Source: Niebla homalea | Taxonomy: Eukaryota; Ascomycota; Lecanoromycetes; Lecanorales; Ramalinaceae | DNA: 64,000 nucleotides | Assembly (NCBI GenBank): GCA_019925105.1 | Contig: JAHGAU010000009.1 | Coordinates: forward strand, 1,825,830-1,889,829 | Direction: 5' to 3' | Part shown: positions 22,546 through 34,764 of the stretch, piece after piece | Numbering within the stretch: the first letter of the stretch is position 1 | How the letters are laid out: every line of letters begins with the position of its first letter | The notes under the pieces: generated by a model | The model's input: only the letters and a program-made list of their open reading frames with translations | What the model was told of the DNA's origin: nothing | The model's database searches: none | Made by a program: the position numbers and the translations under genes

Positions 22546-24818
22546 TACGCGATATGAGCTGTATTTAAACACATTACTTGGCTACTCAAGACCGGGGTAA
22601 ACCTCGGTCTCCGGATTTCACTGATAGTAAGCAGTTCTAGCAATACTGAGAGACAGCCAGACTTAGGCAACGTGGATTTGACAAAGGACAAATCATCAGA
22701 GTCACTGAATCGGCGGGGAGACGTTGGATATGCCTGATGAACGTCAAGAGGACTTTCGTGAATATTAGTAGATGGAATTGCTTGTCCACTTGTATTTCGT
22801 GTCGACATCTTTGAAGAGCAGGGTGATTTAGTCCCAAACCTCCGCAAGTAAGGGCCTACATATCGGATGAGCATCAGCATAGTGGACCAACACACCAGCA
22901 GCATGAATGTATCTGGTGGTTGTGGAATTTCTCGATGCGACACCAAAGGCGGCAGCGAGCATCACTACACATACCATCGTCTTCCAGGATTCTGCAAGCA
23001 CCATAGTTGCGACCACGTGAGATTGACTAGGGATCATGTGGGCTCAGATCTACGCTGATGAGATTCAACACCCACCCCCACCAGCATCTGCGGCCTTGAG
23101 CCTGTTCCAAGCGTCAAGAAGAGATATCTTCCAGACCTCATTGAATGACATTGTCTACCTCTGGGTCGGTGCCACAACCTGTGTAGGTTGGTCGAAGTCC
23201 AACGCCGATATCAGCATCACGAACTCGCAGACAGGGACAACTTCCGATCTACCACGGGTTTGGGTTCAATGCCCGTCATGGGACCTACACGGCCGTGAGA
23301 ATCACAGACGCGAAGGTAGAGCTTTCTGCGTGGCTGACTAGCTTTGTAGTCGCTGTGACGCGGCCGGATGGGAAAGATCTGAATGCGGCATATTTGGTCC
23401 AATTCTCATGCGATAGCGTTGTAGAGGCGGCGTATGCGGCGTATGTATCAGAGCTACGAATTGGGTTGAGTATTGAAGCTGGGCTATGAGGGAAGCAATC
23501 ATGACAATACATGGGACTGTACACCGAAAGATCTGATAGTTGCCGCATGGCTACCATCGTAGCAAGGCGAGAGATAGTGACTATACGTATTACGATAATC
23601 AGTAATTAATATCCCGATCCCGAAACCTTCACTGTGCGCGTGTGCGATGGACTTCTTTGCTTCGGAGCCTTTCAATCGAAGACATTCCACGAAATGGTTC
23701 AACAGCCTCTGACATATGTTTTGCTTTACACAAGATAGGAGATAGGTCTATCCCTGCGGCGACACTTGTCAAAGCACCTCCCATTAACATCGCTCAATTC
23801 CATTGAAGAGCATGACCTGGAGAAGCCCATTCCACCATCCTTGGGTGAACGAAGTTTTGCTCAATGTTTGCAAAAAGAATCTCCTTCAAGGGCCTCCCCT
23901 CCCTGTCTCGCTATGCCTCAAAGTTTTGAGGTTCTTCCTTCTCTGTAGCATCTGCTTTCGTGTACCCGACCCCAACACCACCCTCATCCCTCAGAAACTC
24001 CGCCTGCCGTCGAAAACACCACCGTCCTCTCCCCCCCTCAATATCCCAATCAAATCATCCCACATGCCCACAACCTCCCCCACCATCTCGGTGGTCCTGG
24101 TATTGATCTCGGACAAGCTCAGCCCCGTCCCCTTTCTCTTGAGTTTTGCGCCCGTGCTCGTTCCCATGCTGTCAGAGTTTCGTCGGCCAACCGATACGCA
24201 CGCCGTCTCCGTGAGCGCGTAGTAGCTCCGCGCCAGGCAGCGTCAGGAGGGGGCACTGGTGTACATCGTCTTCCCTTCAACCTTGGGATCCCCAAAGATC
24301 TGCTCCCCGCGCCCTCCTTGCTGTACTTAGGGCAGGTAGTGGCACCGACCCATGCCGATCCTCGATGATCCGGCAACCGATGCTATCTCTTTGCCTGGCT
24401 TCCATGTGATGTGAAGACGACGTAACATCAAAGGGTCGATTCGTATCGAGTGATCGGGCTTCGATCCACCAGGTCAGGAAGCCGAGGGGCAAGTCTCATG
24501 CGCGGCGGACATTGCGGAAGAGTTCGAGCGCCGAGGTGCGCGATGGGGTGTTTTGCAGGTTCGGAGTAGAGGGAGTAGGCGAATTCGAAGGCGCGCGCGA
24601 GAAGAGACTCGGGCAGGTCGAGCACGGGGAGCACCCAGATGGGGATGGCGAGGGGATCGCTGTGGTGCGGTCAATGGGCTGCATTGGATGTCTTGAGGGT
24701 TGCCGGAGTGGGGGAAAGCGTCACGGTATCGATAATGGACGGTTTTGGTTCATGGAGATGGCTAAGACGGAGGAAGCAGAAGCTTTTCTTCTGACATGGA
24801 GATGATGGGTTCTGTGTG
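22546..24818. other. Intergenic with possible exon debris
   Basis: About 2.3 kb without a convincing gene. The frame ending at 23,489 (from about 23,235, plus strand) looks protein-like (HGFGFNARHGTYTAVRITDA, then FVVAVTRPDGKDLNAAYLVQ) and may be the last exon of an unrecognised or broken gene. I cannot connect it to a start. Confidence 0.3.
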
Positions 24819-25862
24819 TCATGTCTGTGCGTCTTCGGTGCTAGCCTCAAGATCGTCAAAGCCCGGATCGAGAACCCATATACCTACGCGAGCGAGAGCA
24901 AGGATGCCTTGGACGCCGAGCCAGATGGCTGAGTTGTGAGAGGAGGCTCCACGCAGTTCGATATATTCGCAGATATAGCTGAAGAGCCCCAAGACTGCCA
25001 TCCCAAACGAAGTTGCACGCACCAGCCACATCGTGTTTCCCTTGATAGCCCTGAGATCGAAGGTGACGAATCGTTGACCGGATTGGACGAATGCGAAATA
25101 GTCGCGCTTTTCGAGACTCGGTAGTTGACGGTAAGGATCAGTCACTGATTGGTCTGCCCAATTCGATTGGTGGTGTGGTAGCATCTCCTGAGCGTAAACC
25201 CAGCTCCATAACATGAAGCTTGCGAACAGGGACAGGAACATCCCAACAGTCGCAAAGTATCTGGTCCATGACATGCTCCGTGGGTGGAAACGGAGAGGAA
25301 TGATGGTCAGAGTGGTGACGCCAACAAAAAGGATTGATACCAAAGGAACCACAAAATGCCCATAGCCAGACCTAAAGTACTTGATATTGTATTGGATCTG
25401 GCACGTATTGACTACAATGTTGCCGTGATTTGGGGTCGCTCCTGATAGAGCTGTACGAAGAATGGCATGCTTTCGGAAGTATGCATGATTCTTCGATTGG
25501 TCGACCACACAACATGATCCGCATGTCTCTCTCTTTGGAGATAGGTTACCTGATGGACCGCACCTGACGGCAACCAGTCTTCATCAAGAAAACCAAAAGA
25601 AAGTTCTCTCCGCTTTGATATCGAATTTAGCTCTGAGACAGCCTTCACGTCCCAGTCCGAGCTTCACCAAGCCACGAATGTAGCCTAGGACGCCGAGCAA
25701 GGATAGGGTCGAAGCAAGCGGCGAAAGCCATCCTCGGCTGTAGTTGAAGGCGTAAGGCTCTACAATATCTGCAGCAAAGATGCCAATCAGAGCGGCAAGG
25801 TCCTAAGTACCAGTTGCGAGGACGTTGAAGTTGCTTGTTCCAGTCGTGTCTTCATCAGACAT
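24819..25862 (-). pseudogene. Broken polytopic membrane protein
   Basis: The frames read together as one membrane protein on the minus strand. It starts with an ATG at 25862 (MSDEDTTGTSNFN), meets an in-frame TAG at 25805-25803 where the conserved-looking segment GT-stop-DLAALIGIFA runs on, and then has a membrane helix and LGYIRGLVKLGLG. The frame shifts near 25,620 to continue as FGFLDEDWLPSGAVHQVTYL. It shifts again near 25,430 into the last 200 residues, which have four hydrophobic helices and end DPGFDDLEASTEDAQT. One nonsense codon and two frame changes argue for a pseudogene. The remaining pieces resemble a family of uncharacterised fungal membrane proteins, which I cannot name. A multi-intron gene is a weaker alternative. 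Confidence 0.55.
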
Positions 25863-26813
25863 GGATTTCGAGACCAGTGCGCATGCTCTGGCGAAGGTTC
25901 ACCAACTCTTCAGCCCTGACAGGCTCCGAAAATGATATTTGGATCGGGTGGACTCCGCAGTGGTGTACTTCACGATGTAGAACAGGTAGAGTGGAGCCCG
26001 AACCCTGAAGGTAATTCATGGTTGAAACCTGTCGTTCTGACTTCTGACCATCCTCAATGGGAGGCTCTACGCATCCTTCGTGCGGCGACGGCGTGGATCT
26101 TGACTCACGAGCCAATTGGATACGCTCAACTGGTGGGAACAAATTTCGGGACAGCTCCCGGCAACTTCAAATCCTGCGGGATTCCATAATGGGCAGCCCG
26201 TATCCCGTGAAAGATTGGAAAAGCAGGTTACATCAATGCAAGGCTGACAGATACTTTGAATGCTGACAGCTGTCATGAAAGCCTTGTTGCTAGTCACCAG
26301 AGCGCGCTATTACGGTACGAGCGGAGATCCTTGTCCTATGCCATCTCAACAGTTGCAATGGCTAGGAAACAACTTACGTGGTGTTGCCGCTGGGAAACGC
26401 TGTGCTGCGCATGTCTGATATACCACCCCCAATATTTTACCCCCTTTTTCCAATCCCTGATAATGAACATTGCGACACCACAAAATCCTTCTCATAGTAC
26501 TACTACGTCCTTCCGATTGGGCTGATTGGGTATATCTAGCTACTGTAATCTCTGATAAGCCTCAATGTCCCAAATCCAGCAACCGCCTTTGCAGCATACC
26601 GGCATTCAGCAGGGCTCGCGTCCGATGGACCCTTTTGGATAGCACTTTGGACGTCACTCTCATCGTTTTGCTGCATACGCTTCAATACACGGAGAGCTCT
26701 TGCAATGTCCCCAATTTGGCCTTGAATGATCATTCCATGATCAGCCGTTGTTTGGAACCATCAACAAATCTGTTTTTTGGCATGCCATCCAGTCGCCTCA
26801 GTCTCCTTGTGAT
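25863..26813. other. Intergenic
   Basis: No gene recognised. Short overlapping frames on both strands only. Confidence 0.4.
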
Positions 26814-27300
26814 TTACAGCACATTCGCGGTGTACCAGCTGGTGAAAGCTCTCATTGCTACTGCCGGAGAGGCTCCAAAAATGGTAGCTTCAAAGGAGCA
26901 CCAAGTGCGCAGTCTCCACAATCTCTTGCTTTTGCGTACCACTCGTTGAAACGTCTTTTGCTCTGCATGCTCCTCACGAAGCTCCACCGCCGTCTGGTAG
27001 TTCTTGACACGATCAACTGGATCCGACCAATCATAAAATGCATGATGCTCATCACATTGTGCGCGCTCAACTGCTTGGAGGGCGATCGCGCTTCTGTGTG
27101 AATATGCTCACGACTTTAATACAAACAACATCACTCATCGACTTCATCACCATACGGCTCACACGGGCGAAGTCAAGTGCCGCAGTCTTCTACTGCCACT
27201 GGAGATCCGACAAAGAATCTACAGCTTGTGCTTCGACGACGAAAAGCCTGTTACTGCTCAAAACATCAATCCACGGCAAAGCCAGGCAGTTCCTTCGGCA
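26814..27300 (-). pseudogene. Coding remnant of unknown family
   Basis: On the minus strand a protein-like stretch runs from about 27093 to a TAA at 26816-26814 (AIALQAVERAQCDEHH, FYDWSDPVDRVKNYQTAVEL, RLWRLRTWCSFEATIFGA). A plausible upstream exon (LPWIDVLSSNRLFVVEAQAV) contains an in-frame TAG before a GTGAGC donor. I do not recognise the family. The internal stop suggests decay; alternatively these are exons of a gene whose other parts I cannot see. Confidence 0.3.
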
Positions 27301-28384
27301 ATTGACACAAACCTGCCTCATAAAACATCTCAGCAGGCGGAACCGGCTTTGACGACTCGGCTCAGTGGCGACTCAATGTCAAACGCATGTACCGGGATTC
27401 AGTCGGGTGAAATGTATCATAAGTAAATATTGAAGCCCGGCGACTAGACATGTCGGTATGCGCCACTTCTGGACAGAGGATCCCAAGTCTTACCGTGAAT
27501 TTTCTCGAAACTGCCGCGTTCGTCATGAGATCTGGAGTTCGCCGACAGTAGAGATCCGGACTACTGCGATGTCGCTCGGCTCCTCATTACGATGGCTCAT
27601 TTCGTTGACAATGTCGTCAGACGGGAATCGATCGTGCCCGACTCATATGTTAAAATCATGTGGTATTGAACCCAACTGAATTGGGCGCATGGAGGAGAGC
27701 ATGATTGGCGAAAGTGTGAAAGAGGAGTCCTTCTCTGTATATCACGAGTTCCAAAAGTGCAATGTCGTCGAAAATTCGCAAGACATCAGGAATGCGACCG
27801 GCCGACCACCTGTCATGGCCTTCAAAGAATTGTTTGGATCAACCGCAGTCCTTTGCTTCCAAGATTTAAGCCGATTTAAGTACTGATGGCCCTGTATGGA
27901 TGAGCTGTGGGTGTTCAAGCGTCCGTGCTACAGATCACTACATGCTTTTTTATGTCAGTGCGACAGGTCACATGTGGAGATCTCGTTTCCTGATCCAGCT
28001 TCGACCAGTCATGATCTAGACCGGGCCGAACAATGGCGGCGAGAGGAGATAGAAATTGAGCTTGAAATGATGGGATGTTGTTGGATACAATCCTTTACTG
28101 GACAGTAGGTCCTTCTACTCCCCATTCAATACTATGTCCCACAAGTCATGATTGAGCAAAGAGAAGGGTAGTTGATGAAAGAGACTCGAGTTGAGAACAC
28201 CTGAAATTTTTGCCTAGGAAACATACGGATAATGATAGAAAACTCTGAACGCCTGTTTATCCTGTGATACGACCCACCAATGAAATGGACTCACGATCAG
28301 GTTCCAATTGCAAAAGAGATTTTGAAATCTGACATCATCATTTGACAATCTCCAGCTTACCTGGTATCACAGATTGGCTCCAGA
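27301..28384. other. Intergenic
   Basis: Several frames of 60-75 codons on the plus strand between 27,458 and 28,108, none recognisable. Possibly older gene debris. Nothing is called. Confidence 0.35.
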
Positions 28385-29074
28385 TTAGTGTGAATCCTTC
28401 GCTTGCTTCTCCACCAACCTCGCAAGTCCCTGTCCTTCCAACCTCCTAATGACACGTGCCGGATTGCCCGCCACCACGACCAAATCCTCCACATCCTTAG
28501 TAACGACGCTACCCGCCCCCACAGTCACCCCGTTGCCAATCCTAACCCCAGGGCAGATCACCACACTACCTCCAATGAAGCAGTCACTGCCGATGCTGAT
28601 CTCCTTCCCACACTCGGGCCCTTTCGTCCCATTCCTCACCGCAGGATCAAGGGGATGCGTGGCCGTGTAGATGCTTACATTAGTTGCAAGAAGTGTTCGA
28701 TCTCCAATAGTCACAACGCAGGTATCCAAAATTGTGGCATTGAAGTTGATGTAAACGTCTTTACCCAGCTTCAGGTTTGTGCCGTTGTCTACACGGATTG
28801 GTGGCTCGATCCAGGGCTCATCATCGAATTGCGCAGCATCTGGTGTTGCCTCAGAGAGTAATGGCGGGAGCACACTGGTATCCTGGACGATATCGCGCCA
28901 GAGGGCGACTTGGTTGCGGCGTGAGGAAGGGACAATGGTGTTGTAATTTCTGCACGCTTCTGAACAGCGAGCTCGCGCGGCAACGAAGGAGGGTCTGAAG
29001 GCGTAGCAGAGCTCGCCTCGGAGGCTACGGGCGAGGTTTTCGGCTTCATCGAGGTCGTTATTGGGGACAGACAT
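28385..29074 (-). CDS. Maltose/galactoside O-acetyltransferase family enzyme
   Basis: An intronless frame of 229 residues. The N-terminal 60 residues match the Mac (maltose acetyltransferase) helical region (AENLARSLRGELCYAF onwards). From about residue 95 the protein is a left-handed beta helix of hexapeptide repeats, including the SIYTATHPLDPAVRN loop with the catalytic histidine, GKEISIGSDCFIGGSVVICP, then GVRIGNGVTVGAGSVVTKDV, VAGNPARVIR and a short tail. Such enzymes transfer acetyl from acetyl-CoA to a sugar hydroxyl in the cytosol and act as trimers. The natural acceptor in fungi is unknown. Length is slightly above the bacterial size of about 185-205. Confidence 0.88.
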   Translation of the reverse strand: MSVPNNDLDEAENLARSLRGELCYAFRPSFVAARARCSEACRNYNTIVPSSRRNQVALWRDIVQDTSVLPPLLSEATPDAAQFDDEPWIEPPIRVDNGTNLKLGKDVYINFNATILDTCVVTIGDRTLLATNVSIYTATHPLDPAVRNGTKGPECGKEISIGSDCFIGGSVVICPGVRIGNGVTVGAGSVVTKDVEDLVVVAGNPARVIRRLEGQGLARLVEKQAKDSH

Positions 29075-29235
29075 TGCAGTTGGCCGCTTCGGAAGTTGGA
29101 TGGATTTGAATGTCTAAGCATGACCTCATCTAAGGGGAGCTGTGTCGGCAGGTGAATTTTACAGACTCATCTGCGTACATGTGGTTACCAATAGGCGCGG
29201 TAGTTGCGAAGCGATGCAATCGCCTGTGTCCTCCT

Positions 29236-30945
29236 TCACCATCTGCCTACCCTTTCATCCTCGTAAGCATCTTCGTTGTACTCCTCCCACTCATGCTTCA
29301 TGCTTGCCGCATTCCTGATTGCCGTTCCTGGGCCTTGCCTCCTTTGTCCGTCAAATTCAACGTCTCCACAAAGGTTCATATGCCCTGAGATCTTCCCACC
29401 CCCGCGAAAATATAGCGCTCCTTCACAGCTGTCACCGAAGCTCATTTCGCCCTCTTCACCCTCCCTTCCGCGCCAATGGAAGGGTAACGCGGTGCCAGAT
29501 GCAACGGTGGGGCGGGACGGAAGACGCAAAATGCCGCTGAACGTGCCAAAGTCGTATGCACCCCACACAACGGGTGTATCGAGCGTCAGGACAAGGGTGA
29601 GGTCAGAATAACCCCACTGTTCGGAGATCTCGGGGCAGGAAATGTCATAGACTCCGTTGATGAAGCCCAGGGGAGGATATTTGGACGGTGACGGGGCTGT
29701 AGGTGAGGTTTCTCGCTTGATCTTCAACTCAGCCTTGGATGTGGGCTCCTTCTTGACTTTGGGCTCTTTCTTGACCCCGGGCTCCTTTTTGATAGACGGA
29801 TCTGTCTTGATATTGCGCTCTTTCTTGGCGGCTAATTCTTTTGCGGTACCTGCCTTCTTGCTCAATCCAGGATGCTGCTTTGACTGATTATCTTTTCCAG
29901 CCTTCACGACATCCTGCTCAGGTTCCGCTTTGCGCTTCACCCCTCTCATCCAGGATACTTCCGAGCCATCGGCATCGACGTAAACACGGCCATCAGACCC
30001 GATGTGACAACCAACTGGAGGTGGACCTGGAGGCGGGAGACCCTGTTCGTATCTCTCGATGAAAGCCTTCACTAGATGGGGAGCACGAGCCGTCTGCTTT
30101 TTCCTTTCGGCTGGCTTATTTAAACCGGTAGCTGTCGGCCTCGTGCCTTGCTGTTGAGATCTGCCGTCCTTTCCGGCGTCTGGTTGCCCCTGCCTACCAT
30201 CCGACTGACGTTTCACACCTATCATGAAGGACGGTTCCGACCCATCAATATTGCTATAAAGACGACCGTCCATTCCTACATGGTAGTCTTTAGGTGGCGG
30301 TCCCGGATGCGGCAGACCCTGCTGGTACCTTTCAATCCAAGCGTTCGTTAGCTTTGAGGATCGCGCGTATTGCTTTGGTCTTTCGGCAGGCTTCTCTGGA
30401 CCTGAGCCTATCGGCTTTTTCTCTTGCTGCTTTCCAGTTGTCTTGATTACTCGATCAGTAGCATTCGTACTAGAAATTTTGTCTTCCGAGCGGTCGACGA
30501 GACCAATTGTTTCTGATGCCTTTCGCTTTTTGTTGGCGGGTGGAGCCTCTTTGGCAGCCACACCACCAAGAGCGGCTTTGTGTTGCGCCTTGGCCTTCCT
30601 TTCAGCTGCAGTAAACTCCTTCTTCATCTCTGATTCCAAGCTGATCAAATGAGCTGGGACATCAAGCTTGGAAGTGTTCAATGCCTCCAGGAGCCGCAAC
30701 TTGGCCCTCGCCTTGTCTTTGGAAGGCGGCAGTCCATAGTGAATGCATTGAGCTTCATACCAATGAGCGACCTGATCCTTGCCCTGCTCACCGGTGGATT
30801 TGGACTTCTTCAAATCTGGCCGCAGTAGAGCTCTAATCTCCGCCACGGCCGCTCGCTTGTGTCGATTGAGATTGCCAACATCCACGAATAGATCGCCCCC
30901 GTTGTAAAGGAACTGGTCGCGCACTATGGGCGCTGCGAAGGCCAT
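29236..30945 (-). CDS. Basic repeat protein with a conserved C-terminal domain
   Basis: An intronless frame of 569 residues from an ATG at 30945. Residues 1-130 are helical and charged. Residues 185-247 and 277-338 are two copies of one module: KPAER-x-KQ, then IERY-x-QGLP-x-PGPPP, H-x-G-x-DGR-x-Y, DGSE-x-S and M-x-GVKR. A tract of KKEP-type repeats follows (residues 375-412, including IKKEPGVKKEPKVKKEP), which resembles sumoylation or nuclear-localisation signals. A compact C-terminal domain spans about residues 425-535 (YDISCPEISEQWGYSDLTLV, GAYDFGTFSGILRL). A nuclear or chromatin-related role is an inference from composition only. I do not recognise the family name. Confidence 0.75.
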   Translation of the reverse strand: MAFAAPIVRDQFLYNGGDLFVDVGNLNRHKRAAVAEIRALLRPDLKKSKSTGEQGKDQVAHWYEAQCIHYGLPPSKDKARAKLRLLEALNTSKLDVPAHLISLESEMKKEFTAAERKAKAQHKAALGGVAAKEAPPANKKRKASETIGLVDRSEDKISSTNATDRVIKTTGKQQEKKPIGSGPEKPAERPKQYARSSKLTNAWIERYQQGLPHPGPPPKDYHVGMDGRLYSNIDGSEPSFMIGVKRQSDGRQGQPDAGKDGRSQQQGTRPTATGLNKPAERKKQTARAPHLVKAFIERYEQGLPPPGPPPVGCHIGSDGRVYVDADGSEVSWMRGVKRKAEPEQDVVKAGKDNQSKQHPGLSKKAGTAKELAAKKERNIKTDPSIKKEPGVKKEPKVKKEPTSKAELKIKRETSPTAPSPSKYPPLGFINGVYDISCPEISEQWGYSDLTLVLTLDTPVVWGAYDFGTFSGILRLPSRPTVASGTALPFHWRGREGEEGEMSFGDSCEGALYFRGGGKISGHMNLCGDVEFDGQRRQGPGTAIRNAASMKHEWEEYNEDAYEDERVGRW

Positions 30946-31705
30946 GATGACTTTCTATAAAAATGTTTCGATGCGACACAGCTGGACCAGTGTAAGGGGG
31001 GGTCGTGATGTTGTGGACAACGATCGAATGACCGGGAAGAAGCCTGGGCGGAGATTGAGATTTTGAGAGGCGCTGGACATACTGGTCTCTGGCGCTTGGG
31101 CCGCCTAAGGGAGGGGTTGAGGGGCTGGAGGGGGTGGCAATTGTGGCTAATTTCATCAGCCCGAACTTTCGTTGTCTTCAATAATGCTCTCTACCACTCG
31201 ATCTCTCATAATGCCAGACTACCTCCCCACCCATTACGTATGGCATTTGATGCGGCTCGCAAGGCCTAGCTGGACTCCAAGCAAGCGATGCTGCTCGATG
31301 CGGGCTTGGCGGGTGACCGGCTAGAGGATGTCCTTGCAGACCTCATGAAAGGGTATGAGAAGCCGAATATCTTGAGACGTTCATGCGCGCCATTGAGTCA
31401 TGGTTTTCACAGTCTCGAGCAGTATGCATAAGCGATGGATTTCATTCGTAATGCAGCCGTGAATAACATCCTACACAAGAGGTAGATTTTTGGCCCAAAC
31501 TCTCAACTTCTCTTGTTGCCATTGTTTAGCCCATTTCAGATCCTCATATATTCAAGCTGGATCAGGTTTCGAGACCTCTATAAAACTCTGTTCACATTAA
31601 CGATACAATGCATCTACAGGTCATCCAGGAAAAGCTAATTCTCTCTGAATCGCTTCAAGTCTAAGCAGCTGAGTACTGCTGTTGAGCCGAAGATCTCCCT
31701 GAAAA
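30946..31705. other. Intergenic
   Basis: Upstream of the repeat protein. No gene recognised. Confidence 0.4.
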
Positions 31706-33032
31706 ATGCAACGGACCTTCTGCCGGTGGCGCTCTCGATTTGAGGTCACAAACGTGGACCGGAGCGACAGCCTTGATCGAATGGTCCTCAACACCGAAAT
31801 CGCCTCAGAGCGATACGATATGATCTATGCACTTTTACCAAGCGGCGTACATGCAGATGTAGCGAGATTATGTCCACACCTACTACCTGAACAATGACGA
31901 GTTTACTCTTCGACCAGTCATTTACGCAGTGAAGCATGAGATCTCAGATCTGATTCGTCAGTCAATTGACAACGAGGCTCATCTGAGTACAATTCAAGAC
32001 GATTTTTAGACGCCTGCCCTCGGATTTGAAGATAGTCATCCACTGTATCGCGCGACTAAACTCGATCGAAACGACTATGTGGAGCATCAATGAGCAAGGG
32101 CGCCAATCTTGCTGAAGACGATTGTTGTTCCATGCTGACAGTGGCAAGACAACAGTGTTGCCTCTCTCGAGAAAGCCGTTGAACTCAACGCTAAAGGTTG
32201 TGAAAGTGGGACATTGTTTTGAGATGCTACATGTTTGCACCAACGACCGGTTTTATCAGGCCCTTGTTAAATTGATGGGAAGTCGCAGTGCCAGGCTCTT
32301 AGAGCCTGGTCATCTAGTAATACTGCTTGGTTGCGCTATTCTAGATATTCTACCCCTGATTACAAGACACCGTGGATCTTGAAGCACGACTTCGACATCA
32401 ACGTATTACCGAACGAAAGAAAGATCTGCTACCTTTGTCAACTGCCCAAAACAAGCGATTACTGTCCCACACGCTGTTATTGAGTAATGCTGATCCCAAG
32501 GTCCGCGAAAATACCTTCGAGACATCCCTTGCTGCCGCATTGGACATGGGAGGTTCGGATGCCATGAAAAGACGAGTCAAACACGGCACACATCTCAATG
32601 CTCCTTCACAAAGATCAGCAACCAAGAACAAGGCATTGTTCATGTCTGGCCGATGATGTCACAGCAAAAGGAAATATTCCAATCATGCAGATTTTGCGGC
32701 ACCATGGTTTTGACCTGTCCCGAGCTCGTGATCTCTGCGCGTCACCCTTGCGGAGTGCGGTCAAATACGGGAATTTAGACGCAACCATCTGGGCGCTTGA
32801 GGAGCGAACGGCCTCACTTTCACAAACAGTGCATGAGCCAGGCGACTTGAGAATTAGCAATCTCAGAGGAGACGGTCGAGCAGATCACCAATCACTTTTT
32901 CAAGACAAGTGGGCCATGTTAGGCCGCTGTCTGGCTCTTGGACATAAGAAAAACAACGCAATGATCGCCCTGGAACGTTCCCTCGGACGCGAGTGGATAC
33001 AGCGGAGAACAAGCCACGATCGAGAATTTTAG
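31706..33032 (+). pseudogene. Decayed ankyrin-repeat-like gene
   Basis: Plus-strand fragments in changing frames read like ankyrin-type repeats: SERYDMIYALLPSGVHADVA, then FTLRPVIYAVKHEISDLIRQ ending at a TAG near 32,009, LGFEDSHPLYRATKLDRNDY ending at a TGA near 32,090, and finally NIPIMQILRHHGFDLS with SPLRSAVKYGNLDATIWALE up to a stop at 33,032. The recurring P-L-x-x-A-V-K/T pattern and the 30-35 residue spacing suggest ankyrin repeats. In-frame stops and frame changes indicate a pseudogene. No start or N-terminal domain is seen. Confidence 0.45.
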
Positions 33033-33852
33033 CGCTGATTAGTATGGCATGTATCGTGGGTGAGTAAAGAAGATTGCATCTCTATAAAGAAGGTGACACA
33101 GTAGAAAGTTGTAAAGTGCACTCCCCGGAGGCACACGAAACGGGTGCTTTATGAATCCCAGGCCGTTCATCTTCTCCGCCGATGTACCGGACGACCACGT
33201 CGCTATGCGTAAGAGTCAATGAATGCCGCGCAAACAATGGCTTGAAAGTCGGAGAGATTGGAAGGGAACGATTAAGGAAGACTAGTATATGTTTCGATCT
33301 CAGCGAAGGTCTATAGTCGTACTCTGGGCTCTCCTCTATGAAAACCAGGTTTTTCTTGATATCCCCGATGGCTTACTCTCAGTCATATATCACCAAAGCT
33401 TCGACGTGGTATCATTCGTGCAGCGACCCGACCCACAATGCCCCTCATGAGCTCCTAATGGCGTGCGCGCAATATTAACAAGGGTGACCATAGTGATTGG
33501 GATAGTTAAAGGCACACAGTCAAGGCCGAGAAGCGCAGGACATTCCTACGCAAAGCTTTCAAGACCCTCTGTTGTTGCATATATGTGCTTTGCATCAGCC
33601 ATGATGGGACTTTCAGAGTGCCTAAGTTCGTTGTTCTACCTGGTCAAACGTAGAGAAAGAGAATGCAGAGACAAGAGAATTTCCAAAGAGCTGCTAGCAA
33701 AGTCCTGAAATAAGATGTGACCAGAGGCTTGTTGCATTGAAATGGGACAGAAGTGACACCTTTGATCATCTTGAGCTACTATGATACAGCTGTATTGCCT
33801 CAAACAACATGAAAATTCTATTCCCAAAGGACTACGGTCCCGGCCGGCACGC
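33033..33852. other. Intergenic
   Basis: No gene recognised. The right end is the 3' flank of the hemerythrin-like gene. Confidence 0.4.
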
Positions 33853-34489
33853 TCAACTCTGTGCCTCCACAGGAAACGCTCTCAGTAAGTCCGAGAATTT
33901 ATCGATTGGCGCTGCCAGCATCGCCGCAAAGTTCTCAAAGTACGGCCTGTCAGGTGCACTTGGATGAGATCTCGTTGGAGTAATCATCTTCGTCCTCTCG
34001 AACTGATCGGCAAGCTGCTTGCTCTCCTCACGGGACAAGAGCTTCTCCAAGCGTGGCATGTCCTCATTGGCTTCGTGCTCGATGTGGTGATATAAGTCTC
34101 CAAGAAGTCGGTCGAGGAGTGGCATAAACTCTTGTTTATCGACGGGCATGTCTTGAAGCTCGTAAAGATCATTTTTGACCTGGTAGTGTTGCGTGAGTCA
34201 ATGCACGATATGGTTTGGGATTCAAAGCCAAAATGGGAGTGCATACCGCCTGATGCTGCTCTCGATCCACATTAGTCAGATCCACACCTTCCTGACCCAT
34301 GAGCTTTTCCATTGAGGGATACAAGGTGAGCTCTTCGCTGATTGCATGCCTTGCCAGCGCCCATGTGAATTGGTTTCGCCACTCAGTCTTCTCCTGGGAG
34401 GATTTTGCGGACTTGATCTTGTCGGCGTAGCTGTCGATGGTCTTGTGGTCGCTGCCGACCGCTTCAGAGATTGTTTTGTTATCTGCCAT
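33853..34489 (-). CDS. Hemerythrin HHE-domain protein
   Basis: Two exons (34489-34247 and 34179-33853, intron 67 nt) give 189 residues. The ligand pattern of the four-helix HHE fold is present: GSDHKTIDSY (His 15), ARHAISEELTLYP (His and Glu in helix 2), DREQHQA joined across the intron to VKNDLYELQ, and HHIEHEANEDMPRLE (His and Glu). These would bind a di-iron centre for oxygen, NO or redox sensing, or iron handling. The C-terminus has the fungal-type TPTRSHPSAPDRPYFENF segment. No signal peptide is present, so it is probably cytosolic. The downstream neighbour is a pseudogene cluster. Confidence 0.88.
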
Positions 34490-34764
34490 GATGGCTTGTG
34501 AGATAAGATGATGAGAGCAGAAACCGTTTGTGGCGACAGGTATAATCTAATAATGCATGACGTAAATATGCGCGCTAGCTGGAAACCTCTCGGAATCACC
34601 GTGCCGACCGAGTTTTTGACTCTTGCCTCAGTACTTCGAGTCTGTGCTTTAATCTTGATGCTGTTCGAGCGGCGAATGGAGAATGAAAATGGGAAATTTC
34701 CAACCAATTCATCAAATTACAGCAGCGCATCCGTAGTGAAACCAACGTCCCTGCCTTCTCACCA

